A stretch of DNA of 37,810 nucleotides from Endozoicomonas sp. (ex Botrylloides leachii) (GTDB lineage: Bacteria; Pseudomonadota; Gammaproteobacteria; Pseudomonadales; Endozoicomonadaceae). The DNA is taken from assembly GCA_028728195.1 (NCBI GenBank), contig JAQYUY010000116.1, positions 1 to 37,810 on the forward strand, read 5' to 3'. This document shows, in pieces, positions 26,842 to 36,800 of the stretch. How positions within the stretch are numbered: the stretch's first letter is position 1; each line of letters opens with the position of its first letter. Below the pieces are notes generated by a model. That model saw nothing but the letters and a program-made list of their open reading frames with translations. It was not told the DNA's origin and did no database searches. The position numbers and the translations under genes are program-made.

Positions 26842-27459
26842 TTATATTGTATTCCCCGTTGATTTTATTAGGCTAAGCAAAGAAAAATCCGGATTGTAAT
26901 GGCTCCAAAACAAAGCACTGATAATCATTAGCCCCGCTAATAAAGGCGGCATACTCTTTTCCTCTCGAAGAAAATACCAAATCATTATCAACAATGAAGA
27001 AGACAGTCCTCCAACAGCTACCCATTCCCCTAGGGCTGAGGTAGTCTGCAACCCCAAAGCCAAGCAAGCAAGACAGTTAAACATTAACCAAAATGGAGAT
27101 AAACGTCCAAGGCTACCAAAAAATGGCATTTTTATTAATGCACCACCTATCCACGCTTTTGGAAAAATATCTGCTAGCATATGAATAGCCATACCCATGG
27201 CTAACCCTGAGACAATCGCTGGGTAGCCCACCAGTGTCATCAGCCAAGGCAGTAGCACTGAATGCGTGATAGCTGAACGGTGTTTTAGTCCCGGAGTAAA
27301 AAGATCAATATCAGGAAAACGAACACCTAATATCAGAGCAAGAAAGAAGCTCACCAAAGGCAGAAGGATCTGCTCATAAGTAGGGAAAAAAGGTAGTGGG
27401 TAGTAATTTAACAAGCCAATCAGCGCGGCTAGACCCAAGCATTGAAACCAGTATTTCAT
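26842..27459 (-). CDS. YdjM-family membrane-bound metal-dependent hydrolase
   Basis: The 205-residue protein has about five hydrophobic segments. The family signature lies near residues 48-67: GVRFPDIDLFTPG followed by HRSAITHS, with a further conserved H in AIHMLADIFPK. These Asp and His residues are the presumed metal ligands. The Pfam family (YdjM) is described as an inner-membrane putative hydrolase, in E. coli under LexA control; no convincing LexA box is seen upstream here. Its role in the cell is not established. Confidence 0.82.
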   Translation of the reverse strand: MKYWFQCLGLAALIGLLNYYPLPFFPTYEQILLPLVSFFLALILGVRFPDIDLFTPGLKHRSAITHSVLLPWLMTLVGYPAIVSGLAMGMAIHMLADIFPKAWIGGALIKMPFFGSLGRLSPFWLMFNCLACLALGLQTTSALGEWVAVGGLSSSLLIMIWYFLREEKSMPPLLAGLMIISALFWSHYNPDFSLLSLIKSTGNTI

Positions 27460-27821
27460 TAAAAAGTTAGCTAAAGATAAGTTAGATAATACAGTGCATT
27501 AAAAATAAACACCCAGCTGTGCTATCTTTTTGTCACTGCCGCTTCCTTATATGACAGATATCAAGCCAGAAGACCCCTGCTTTCTATTGTAGTACCCTTG
27601 CGTGCATTTAAAATACCACCTGACGTATATTTTATGCATAACTGCCAACATCCTTGTTGAAAACAATATTTTATTGAACTGGAGCAGTTTATGCCAATCA
27701 TCTTTTATGAACCACTACTAAGATCAAATAATATTAATGCAAGGCTTACCCATAGATCGTTATTTAAAGTAGTTAGCTATTATAATTTATATTGTTATTG
27801 ATATGGATTTTACTTGGTAGC
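27460..27821. other. 362-bp intergenic region
   Basis: This AT-rich stretch lies between the end of the 1696-residue gene and the start of the YdjM-family gene (both on -). It must contain the promoter of the latter's upstream side and the end of the giant's neighbour transcript, but I see no clear hairpin terminator, repeat or gene. Confidence 0.5.
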
Positions 27822-30800
27822 CTAGACGTCCTTCAACAAACATTGAATAAATTCAGGTATAACTATCTGCTGTCTACTTAAATCATTAGCTAAACTCTTT
27901 TTAAAAAGATAATTATTTAGTTCATTCATTTCACTATCAGAACAATTCAGTGCCCGTTGCATTGCATCTAAATCTTCTGATGTTTGCATATTTGCTTTGA
28001 TGTAATCTTCAGAGGATTGCAATTGAATTAGCTCCCTTGCCAACTCAGCACGACCGCTATTCTCCACATAATAGTCATTATCTAGCTTTGCCTTTATCTG
28101 ATCATATGTGACGGGCGACGAGGTCAGTTGTGATGGCGTTACAGGAGCATCTGCTAGTATTTCACTCTGAGCATCGAAAAATTCGTCGTCTTCACTTTCA
28201 GTTATGGGCGTTCTGCTTTTCAATGCGTTAGTGCTTTGTATTATCACTTCAGCTGTATTATAGGGCGCTTCGGCACCTACATCATCAATACTAATTTTTT
28301 TCAGGGCGTCCTGTATGATTACGTCACTTGTATTGTAGAACGCTTCGGTATCCTCATCATCAATACTCATGTCTTTCAGAATATTATCTACTTCCGTTTC
28401 AAAAGCAGCGTGATCATAATCATTCCTTGCTTTATCCGCGAGTGTCAGAGGGCTAACCAGCTCACCAATGATGGCCTTAATATAATCTTCGGCTCGATGC
28501 GCTATTCGTTTGCAATGGCTTTCCCTAAAGTGTTCTTTTGCGGTAACTTCAAAATTTTCCAGCTCATAGTGATCAGTTATCATGAGTGCTTTTCGTACCT
28601 TATTCCCCAAAAAAGCTTCTTTGCACCGTTGAGTCAATTTAGCAGTAATTTCAGATGACTCTGTTATATCCGGTATTTCACCGCATTCGAGGTGAATATA
28701 TTCTCTGAGTTCGTCTCTTAACATCCGTACAAAATGAGCTGTCTCCTCAGTAGGAAGAACAGAAACAATATTAAGCTCTTTAAGTCTATGTTCTAGAGCA
28801 TTTTTGTGGTCGATGCTATGACTGGTTCTTAGAAAGCCTTCCATGTGACTAAGCGCTTTTAGTTTCTGGCTAATTTCGTTAGCCTTTTTACTGATGTCTA
28901 CTTTTTTTATCCAATCTAAAAATTCAATCTCACACTGATGTTCAAATTCCTGAATATCTTCGTCACTAGCAGTATTTTCCTTTAAAATTAGCTGGCAATA
29001 TTGTTGCCAATATCGCTGATAGTAATGTCTTAAAAGCTCTTGCTGCTCGAGAAACTGAAATGCTTCTGACTTGATTAAGTGCCCTGAAAGCAACGTCTGG
29101 GCTTGCTGCATGCATAGCCTTTTTACTTTCTTAGCAAGAGGGCTATTATCATTAAATAACTGTTCCTGTAATGTATTAAAAACAGCATAGGGAATAGGAG
29201 AAGAATATTTACTCTTTGCTATCAATAACAAGGGAAGCACTCCCATAGTGCTTGCAAGCGCTCCAAGAGTCGCGGCAAAGACACCAATAGACATGCCAAA
29301 AACCAGAAACACAGATGCACCTGCACAGGCTGCAGCGGCGACACCTCCTAGAACAACAATAGCTAAAGGTGCTGCTTGCTGGGCAAAGGCTTTCCATCCA
29401 TCAGTTTTCCCCTCTATTGCCTCGTAGAATGCTTTTTTAGCCACCTTAAACTGAAAATTTAATGCCTGTATAGGTGTAAAAATATGAAATAGTACAACCT
29501 TCCCTGTGCTGAATAACCTTCTCAGGCTACTATTATCACTGGTCATATTGGGTGCCTGCGATGCAATATAACCTGTCGTTCTTGCCAACGCATTGGGGTT
29601 TATAGCCTGCATGCTTCTAGCTCCATAAAAAAGATCCAGCGTTTGGGATGAAATGCTATCAACAAAAGCTTTTGAGGCTGCGGGGGATAGAGCAGATGCC
29701 GAGCTTGACAGAAAACTTACACCATACCCCATGGATGCTAAAGTTATACCTACCACTGGCCCCAAAAGCGCCACCGCTCCCAAATAAGTAGAAGCAACCT
29801 TACCCCCAGTTACAGCAGCATTTTTAATTAGGGTCATCTTATGTTGTAGATTCATGAAGCGAATAGCTGAATCATGAGCAAACTGAATCCCCCTAATCAA
29901 CTCCTTTTCCTCATCTGTTAATTCTTCAGGCTCTCCTCTAACTGCTCCTTGAGCGCCTCTCATAAACTCATTGGCAAGTTGCTGTACCTGCAAATTAAGC
30001 TGGGTTGCAGAAGCTGTAATCTCTGAAAAGCCAATATTATTGGCAATAATAGGGAGCATGCATACAAGCTCACCAACAGTTTTCCGAAATAATACTGGGT
30101 TTCTTTTAGCTACTTTTCTAAGTGTATCTAAATTACCTAGCGCTTGATCAATACCGTTTTTTAGTATTTCGTTAACACTTTTTTCCTCTGCTGAAAAAAG
30201 AGCTATGCTCCGGTAATACTGTCTATTAGTTGCTTTGGCATGAACTTGATTTAAAAGATTGGCTATTTTTTCCGCGTAGGTACATCGAGAAGTGCCTGTT
30301 CTCCTAACAAATTCTGCTTCATAATCATAACCGAGTGCTTTGAGTTGTTCGCGCCATTCAATATCATCCAGCATATGATCCAAGCTTAAATAATCTCCTG
30401 CCATGTTGGTAGCCTGAACCACGCCTTGTATTAACTCGGCTGGACCTTGCGGGGGTAGGGTAGGCGCTGTTTTTTTTTGTATTTTGTCAATATGCTTTAA
30501 ATATTCTTTACACGTACTGATACTGCTTTCAGGGATCAGCGTATTATCATGCTTTTTTTCAAGACGCCGCAATGCTTCTGAATAGACGTAATATTTTTGT
30601 TTTACCAGAAGGTGAAACCGTTGCTGTTGAAGTTGTTTCAGATTTTTATAAAGAGGCGCTTCGTGGAATTTTCTTAGTGCGGGTATATAGTTATCAATAA
30701 CATGTTGGATAATATCCGAACCCTGTGTTTTATGCTTTTTATCTGAGTAAGGAGAGATGATCCATGAAAGCCAATCGCTAGAAAATGACTTATTTTTTTT

Positions 30801-32912
30801 CCGGGTTGCTAGATTAATAAACGTCTCTCGTGATGGGCACGCTAATAGGTATGTTCGCTCTTTAACGGGTGTGAACTGCTCGCTATGTATTAGCCTCCAG
30901 GCCAGTTCTCGTTCAATGGCTTGTTTTTGTATAAAAAGTTGTTCCTGTATATCCGGTATGACTTCATTGTTCAGTAGCTGCCAGCTATCAAAGGCACTTA
31001 ATGCTTTGCATAATTCAGCAGTACTGACTTTCGTCACATCTTGGTGAACCTTGCCAATATGTTGACTCAATGAAATACAATAATGCTCATTTATAGCTTC
31101 GTGCAGACGCTCCCTGATCTCAGTATTTCCATTGGCATTAATACAGGCAAAGAGTTGCTGTGCAATATCAGGTGCATCTATTTTTAGCGATACCAAAGAT
31201 TTTAAGGTTGCTGCTTGTTGTGGCTGGTGACCAACTGCCAGACTATTATTCAATTCGGAGCGGAGCATACCCAAAACCAGATTCGGCTCAAGCATTATTA
31301 GTTGCTTTAGTAGAGCCTCTTCTATGAGCTTTTTTTGCACACCGCGCAATATAGTTTTATTTTCAGGCTTTTCTAGTCGCTCATAAAATAATTCTTTCTT
31401 CTTTTCACTATCAAGAGGCTCAATTAATATAACTCTATCTCGCTCTAAAATAGGGGGTTCAATCAAACTCATCGCTAACTCTTGCACTTTTTCTGGAGAG
31501 TGTTTCAGTGCGTTGGCCAGCTGAGCATTGATATCCAAGACCCCGTTTGGTACTGTAACTGGCCACTCTCGTTCAATATCGTCAGTTGATGGATCATTTA
31601 TCAACACATCTCGGCTGGAGTCGGAAATGGCCTGATGATCAAAGGTATCTGCTTCTGGTATATATAACCCTTCAATAGCTTTTGGAGTGGCTTCCGTATA
31701 GGTATTATTTATTTTCTCTTGAATAAGATTATCACTTGCACGATCTAAAAAGCCTCTATATTTGGTTACTTCTAAAAAATTAATTTCTTTTTCTCCCGGC
31801 TTGGTCAAAAAGGCCATATCAAGCAGCAGCGCAAAAGGTCGCTTATCAAACTTATTTTCATATTGATATAGTTCATTAAGAAATGTCTGAAGGTGAATGG
31901 GATCAGCTTGTGATCTTTTCACCTTCACTAGACATTGCTCCAAACTTTCCAGTGCTGATAGGGCTTGCTTTCGCCGACGAGTAATCCAAGTACTAAAGGT
32001 ATTTTTGACATCCTCTCGAAGATTTTTCAGCCGCATTTCTAAAACATCTTCTGCTAAGTCTGGGTTATCATTAAATAATTTACCCATTAGGCCATTTTTA
32101 TCGAGATTCATATAAGCTAAGCGAGAAATACCCAAGCTGTTACACTCTTGTTGCCACTGCTTGAATTGTTTTTTCATTTTAGCAGTTGTTTTAATAGCCT
32201 CTTTTTTAATTAATTCCTCCGCTTGTTGTAGCTCGCCTGTTAGATATACATTCATCTGATATAGCCAATCTATTTTACTTTTACCTCTAGGTAAATATAA
32301 ATAAGCACTAAATATATCTGCCAGCGATAGCAAACCTTGTTCATTATCAAAATTTTCAAGTTGCTTTAACCATTTTTCTGGTTCTTTTTCAAAATCTTCC
32401 AAAGAATCCCATAATGATTTTATTTGATTTAAGCATGATTCCTTAACTTCCTTTAAACTTCCGTTATCCGCTTTTCCTATTGAAGCTCCTTTATTTTTTT
32501 TCAGAAAATCAAAAGTGGAGGTTGAGCAAAGTTGTCTTTTTAGTTCATAAAGTCTAGCCATGCAGAGCCGTTTAATATCCTGCGACATAGACTCGTCTCG
32601 TACCAGCTCATATATGACCGATCTATGAACTATTTCAGGATATTTTTCAAGGAACTGCTCAGGCTTTAACAGCTCTTTCCTAAGCTCACCTAGCTTAACT
32701 TGTACACGACTTAAAGCTGCATGAGTCACAGAAAATGGCGGGCGATAAAAACCTTGTATGTCATTGCTATCCGTAATTTTTCTATGGCTGATAGCTCTAC
32801 CGTGACTAATAGTCGATGTAGCAGCTTCCTGCTGTACGCTAACGCTATCATGGCTAGAGGCTGGCTCATTAGAGGATGTCGAGGTTCGTCTGAAAAATTC
32901 AGTTATTTTCAC
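27822..32912 (-). CDS. giant 1696-residue protein of unknown function with two membrane regions
   Basis: No family is recognised. The N-terminal ~50 residues are Ser/Thr-rich (MKITEFFRRTSTSSNEPASS), with no signal peptide. Residues ~50-1030 are mostly charged, helical and coiled-coil-like. Two hydrophobic regions follow: about 1038-1075 (LGAVALLGPVVGITLASMGY and on) and about 1176-1234 (LAIVVLGGVAAAACAGASVF then FGMSIGVFAATLGALASTMG). The C-terminal ~450 residues are charged again, with a two-copy 25-residue acidic repeat near 1510-1560. A helical protein with a membrane-inserting middle resembles large toxins or effectors in outline only. The frame is intact over 5 kb. It is divergent from the DUF4116 gene. 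Confidence 0.8.
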   Translation of the reverse strand: MKITEFFRRTSTSSNEPASSHDSVSVQQEAATSTISHGRAISHRKITDSNDIQGFYRPPFSVTHAALSRVQVKLGELRKELLKPEQFLEKYPEIVHRSVIYELVRDESMSQDIKRLCMARLYELKRQLCSTSTFDFLKKNKGASIGKADNGSLKEVKESCLNQIKSLWDSLEDFEKEPEKWLKQLENFDNEQGLLSLADIFSAYLYLPRGKSKIDWLYQMNVYLTGELQQAEELIKKEAIKTTAKMKKQFKQWQQECNSLGISRLAYMNLDKNGLMGKLFNDNPDLAEDVLEMRLKNLREDVKNTFSTWITRRRKQALSALESLEQCLVKVKRSQADPIHLQTFLNELYQYENKFDKRPFALLLDMAFLTKPGEKEINFLEVTKYRGFLDRASDNLIQEKINNTYTEATPKAIEGLYIPEADTFDHQAISDSSRDVLINDPSTDDIEREWPVTVPNGVLDINAQLANALKHSPEKVQELAMSLIEPPILERDRVILIEPLDSEKKKELFYERLEKPENKTILRGVQKKLIEEALLKQLIMLEPNLVLGMLRSELNNSLAVGHQPQQAATLKSLVSLKIDAPDIAQQLFACINANGNTEIRERLHEAINEHYCISLSQHIGKVHQDVTKVSTAELCKALSAFDSWQLLNNEVIPDIQEQLFIQKQAIERELAWRLIHSEQFTPVKERTYLLACPSRETFINLATRKKNKSFSSDWLSWIISPYSDKKHKTQGSDIIQHVIDNYIPALRKFHEAPLYKNLKQLQQQRFHLLVKQKYYVYSEALRRLEKKHDNTLIPESSISTCKEYLKHIDKIQKKTAPTLPPQGPAELIQGVVQATNMAGDYLSLDHMLDDIEWREQLKALGYDYEAEFVRRTGTSRCTYAEKIANLLNQVHAKATNRQYYRSIALFSAEEKSVNEILKNGIDQALGNLDTLRKVAKRNPVLFRKTVGELVCMLPIIANNIGFSEITASATQLNLQVQQLANEFMRGAQGAVRGEPEELTDEEKELIRGIQFAHDSAIRFMNLQHKMTLIKNAAVTGGKVASTYLGAVALLGPVVGITLASMGYGVSFLSSSASALSPAASKAFVDSISSQTLDLFYGARSMQAINPNALARTTGYIASQAPNMTSDNSSLRRLFSTGKVVLFHIFTPIQALNFQFKVAKKAFYEAIEGKTDGWKAFAQQAAPLAIVVLGGVAAAACAGASVFLVFGMSIGVFAATLGALASTMGVLPLLLIAKSKYSSPIPYAVFNTLQEQLFNDNSPLAKKVKRLCMQQAQTLLSGHLIKSEAFQFLEQQELLRHYYQRYWQQYCQLILKENTASDEDIQEFEHQCEIEFLDWIKKVDISKKANEISQKLKALSHMEGFLRTSHSIDHKNALEHRLKELNIVSVLPTEETAHFVRMLRDELREYIHLECGEIPDITESSEITAKLTQRCKEAFLGNKVRKALMITDHYELENFEVTAKEHFRESHCKRIAHRAEDYIKAIIGELVSPLTLADKARNDYDHAAFETEVDNILKDMSIDDEDTEAFYNTSDVIIQDALKKISIDDVGAEAPYNTAEVIIQSTNALKSRTPITESEDDEFFDAQSEILADAPVTPSQLTSSPVTYDQIKAKLDNDYYVENSGRAELARELIQLQSSEDYIKANMQTSEDLDAMQRALNCSDSEMNELNNYLFKKSLANDLSRQQIVIPEFIQCLLKDV
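28229..28380 (-). repeat. two-copy 75-bp tandem repeat inside the 1696-residue gene
   Basis: Adjacent units encode MSIDDEDTEAFYNTSDVIIQ... and ISIDDVGAEAPYNTAEVIIQ..., a period of 25 residues. Both DNA copies keep CATCATCAATACT and GCGCTTCGG/ACGCTTCGG. The unit is acidic, and a similar acidic stretch (SEDDEFFDAQSE) follows. Confidence 0.75.
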
Positions 32913-33391
32913 AGTTGCCTACTCATATTATTATTTCAAATTACGCTACTAACAATTCTCTGACCTGCTTCAACTACGCTTTCAGGCTAGTCTTTCAAAA
33001 ATACATTGTGCATTAACTAAAAAAATTGCTATTTTAAGGCTAGTTATTAGTCATAAAGGTACATATTATATTTTTTACCTGATTTTTTATTCTCTCACAT
33101 AACAGTTACACTTTATTACAGGCTCAACTTTTCACCATCGGCAGTATTTTTGATACCTACAATCATTACCAAGCCTTTATTGGATAGCCATTTGATTGAC
33201 TCTAAATTAATTCCAGAAAAAATATCAGTACAATAGAGTTATGTCAGCAATAAGAAAAAATCGTATCATAGTCCACATATTCATTTGCAAAGTTTCATCA
33301 ACCTTTTAGAAGTTACTAAACTTACTGAAGCCATACCATTTCAGTTAAAAGATTAAACCGAAAGACTATAGGCTTCTCCAAGTTTGAATAG
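32913..33391. other. AT-rich divergent intergenic region
   Basis: About 480 bp between the giant gene and the conserved leader hold no credible gene and no recognisable IS ends. The promoter of the 1696-residue gene must lie near 32913-33100, but no strong consensus is seen. Confidence 0.45.
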
Positions 33392-33764
33392 ATTAACTAT
33401 CAGGCGGTTGGATAATTTATTTCAAGAAATCATTATCAACTGGTGTGAGGTATAGCCAAAAACCTCATCAGAATGTGTCTGGTTTTAGCTGAACAGTACA
33501 AAGATATTTTTAGAACCAAAAAATTATTCGGTTACTGCCTTATAATAACAGCTATTTCCATATTAATTAAAAAGACTGAAAGGTATAAATTATTTTTGCA
33601 TAAATAATTATATCTTATTGCTCAAATTTTTTAATAGCGTCTACACTTCTCTATCAAGCACAGCCAAGTAGCATTCCCTATAATAATCTGCCTTCATGCC
33701 TCAGTTCAGTGCGGATGTGGGAATGCAAAAAAATCATTTCAAAGTCAATAAAGGAGTAAGAATA
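33392..33764 (+). repeat. long conserved leader, copy A (upstream of the DUF4116 gene)
   Basis: This stretch aligns almost end to end with 37449-37810. The strongest block is 33637-33690 (agcgtctacac...ctatcaag.acagccaagtagca...ataataatctg), with few mismatches. It includes TGAGGT...ACCTCA, a short hairpin at 33446-33467 that survives in copy B through G-T pairs, a TATAAT at 33679-33684 (CATAAT in copy B), and a strong ribosome binding site AAGGAG at 33751-33756. No reading frame is shared. It looks like a promoter and untranslated leader duplicated with its gene. Confidence 0.8.
33679..33756 (+). promoter_or_regulatory. candidate -10 box and AAGGAG ribosome binding site of the DUF4116 gene
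   Basis: TATAAT at 33679-33684 lies in the best-conserved block of the leader; no good -35 is visible. AAGGAGTAAGAATA at 33751-33764 is identical in the second leader copy. The distance from AAGGAG to the obvious TTG start at 33811 is 54 bases, which is far too long; see the gene entry. Confidence 0.4.
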
Positions 33765-33810
33765 TCTGCGGTTATATGTATTTGTATTCCGTAGTTGTTC
33801 GATTAAAGCA

Positions 33811-36800
33811 TTGTTCAAGTCATTTTTTTTATTGCTATCTTTAGCATTATCTTTTATTTGTGATTTTTCTCAAGCCGGTGGCGGAGAAAAAAATTGTGAA
33901 GACAAAGCATTGTCTCTTCAACTAATAGTCGATTCTTTGCCTGAATATGTAATACTAAAAAATTATTCAGTTATAAATCGCATTTATTATGCTAATAATG
34001 ACTTTGAACATGATGAATCTAGCTCACAATTTAAGCTGACTTTATGTAAAAAAAAACTAAATGTGCCAGATGTACACCCCCCCCACCAAGCACTTAATAC
34101 TTTAGCTTGTCACTCGGATAGTCTGCTGCCACAAGAGCCAATAGAGTTTGAATTTAATTCTGAAGTCAGCACCTCATTTAATTTTAATAACATAGTTATT
34201 TCCTGGATTTTATCAGGCCAAAATCCCTCTCAATCTTTTAGAATAACCCACCAAATTGACGATTCTTACAGAGCATCCAGTCTTGATGAATCAGACCCAA
34301 CAACCATCATTATTTCTAATAATGGCGAACTGAAGTATTTTAGTGCCACACACAACTCACCAGAGTTTCAGGAAAGTCGTTGTCATTATGATTGTCAACC
34401 AAGTGCTGATGAACAAGGGGATATAACTATCACTTGTGAACTAAGTCATGATGAATTAGAACCCATTAATTTGGAACAGTATACGACTCTGGGTACAGTT
34501 ACTAAACTTACTCAAGATATGAGTGCCGAAGCATTACTGCAAATCCCGCCCTTACTCAAGAAACCACAGGAGAGCTTTATCTGGTTAAACCAGCAGAGCA
34601 ATCGGTTGCTTAATTACTTCAACACCGATCGGGTGTTTCATCAATGCCTATCACCCCAGCAACGAAACGTGTCTAGCAATTGCGAAAGCATTACTCAACA
34701 ACTACAAAATGAAGCTAACCATTTCTGTGAAGAAGCTAACGCGTTGCTATCAGGGTATGAACAGTTTTTGGCGTTTGCCGGTAACACGGATAACGCTTTG
34801 ATAAGCGACTATCGCAATGAATTAACTGTGCTTAAAAGAAAACTCATCGAGTTGACCAATGCTGTCAAAAAGCAAACTGCTAACATGAGCTTTGTACTTC
34901 AGCACACTACCGGGGCGTTGGAACCCAATCACTATGAGGAATGGCTAGCACAGTGCCAGCATTTAAAATCCATCTTACAACACCTTATCAAACCGCAAGT
35001 AGCTTCAGAAATCAACAGCCTGCATGACCTTATTTTTTTCACTCACAAACGTTTTTTTGGTGGCCTACCGGTAATAGCAGAGCAATCCGGACAAGGGAGA
35101 GTGAACGGTTTCGAGTACAGAGATGTGCGCAGTTTCGGTTTCAGAAGTATCAATGGGAAGTGGACTCAGTTTGTCAAAGATGGTGAAGACACTCTGGTAA
35201 ACGCTGATATCGTGTCTGCACTGAAAACATTGGATAGTGAGGTCACTATTTTCGACATACCCACAGTTTTTCACCTTAATGCCCGTATAGATAATTACAT
35301 ATGTGAAGCCGCCATGATTGAGCAGGATAAAACCGACAATAGCCGAAGAATAAAGCTATCTTTTTCCGATGAGTTGATAGCCAAGCATACAGTGGCGAAA
35401 ACATGCAGGCGCTATTTCTTCCTAGTTAGTGCGCTAAGGGCCTGTGACATGGATCCAACATGCATGACACTAAAGTTGAACCAAGAAGAAGGAAAGCTAA
35501 GTCTAGATTATACACCGATTGCATCACGAGAAGAGATGCAGCGGCTTTATGAGCTGTGTTTGTTGATGCTAGCTATTATAAATAACTTAGATTGGAGAAC
35601 ACATGACAATAAAGCGTGGGATTTTGCGTCCTTAGAAACCAAGCTGAAGCAGAGCGAATGGGATATCGATAGCTTTATGAAACTGCTCTTCAGCATTAAT
35701 TATAAGCACGAAACTTTTTATACCCGCCTCAATCAGGCATACAAGAGATTAAATGAACTGGAAGATAGCATGACCGATTGGCGGCCTGTTAAAACAGACC
35801 TATTAATTAATGCTTATAAAATGTTCTCAGAAAAAGATCAACAACGCGAACTCAAGGCTTTTATCAACGTAATGGTCATTAAGCGACCTAAGACAATACT
35901 TCCTTTACTGAGGCCCTATCCTGAGCTGATGGCATTGCTGGATCAAGACAACATCCCCATAAAATATGTAGTAGGTAAAACAGACAACCCACAGCATGTA
36001 ACCAATGCCCTGTGCCTTGGCGAAGCCAACGTATTCGATCACGTCAGTGAAAAACTAATAGATAACCGTGAATTTATCTTGGAACAGATCAAACAGCATC
36101 CACAAGCAATGAAGACCAATATTAATGGCTGGTCAAGGTGGCACAAAGATAAGGATTTAATGGGAGAGGCGTTCTTGCACCGTGCCTGCGACTGGAAACA
36201 TCTTGATGAGAACTGGAAAAATGATAAGCAGTTTATATTGCACCTGATCTCTCCTGAGAGAATCTATCCTGAGGATGTCAGTGATCAGCTATTAAAAGAC
36301 AGGGACGTTATATTAGCATTTCTCTCGCAGAAGATACCTGTAAGTGATGTAAGTGATATAAATCTTAAATCATTTTCTGATGATCAAGAAATTATGCTAA
36401 AAGCGGTTTCCGCTTATTTCATGGACTGCCAGTATGCCAGCGATAGGTTAAAAAATGATCAAAAATTTATCAATGAAGCGGTCAAAATTAACGGTTATAC
36501 CCTCGCGTATTTTAGTGATACTGTGAGAGATGATATAGACGTAGTGAAGACTGCCTGCAATTCAGATGCTTGTGCTCTTCAGTATGCTAGCGATAGATTG
36601 AGAGAAGATAAATCCATAGTCTTAGCGGCAGTTAGTAAACGCGGCATTGCATTAAAATACGCTAGTGATAAGTTAAAAAATGATCCCGATGTATTTATAG
36701 CCGCCATCAATCAAGATTATCGAGCATATAACTATGCAGGTAGTGCATGGAAACAGAATCGGGAGGCGGTATTGGCAGCGGTGAAAGGAAGCCGTCATCC

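Noticed and set aside
28236-28658. 140-codon open frame opposite the 1696-residue gene
   Set aside because: It mirrors the acidic tandem repeat on the other strand; no ribosome binding site or known family.
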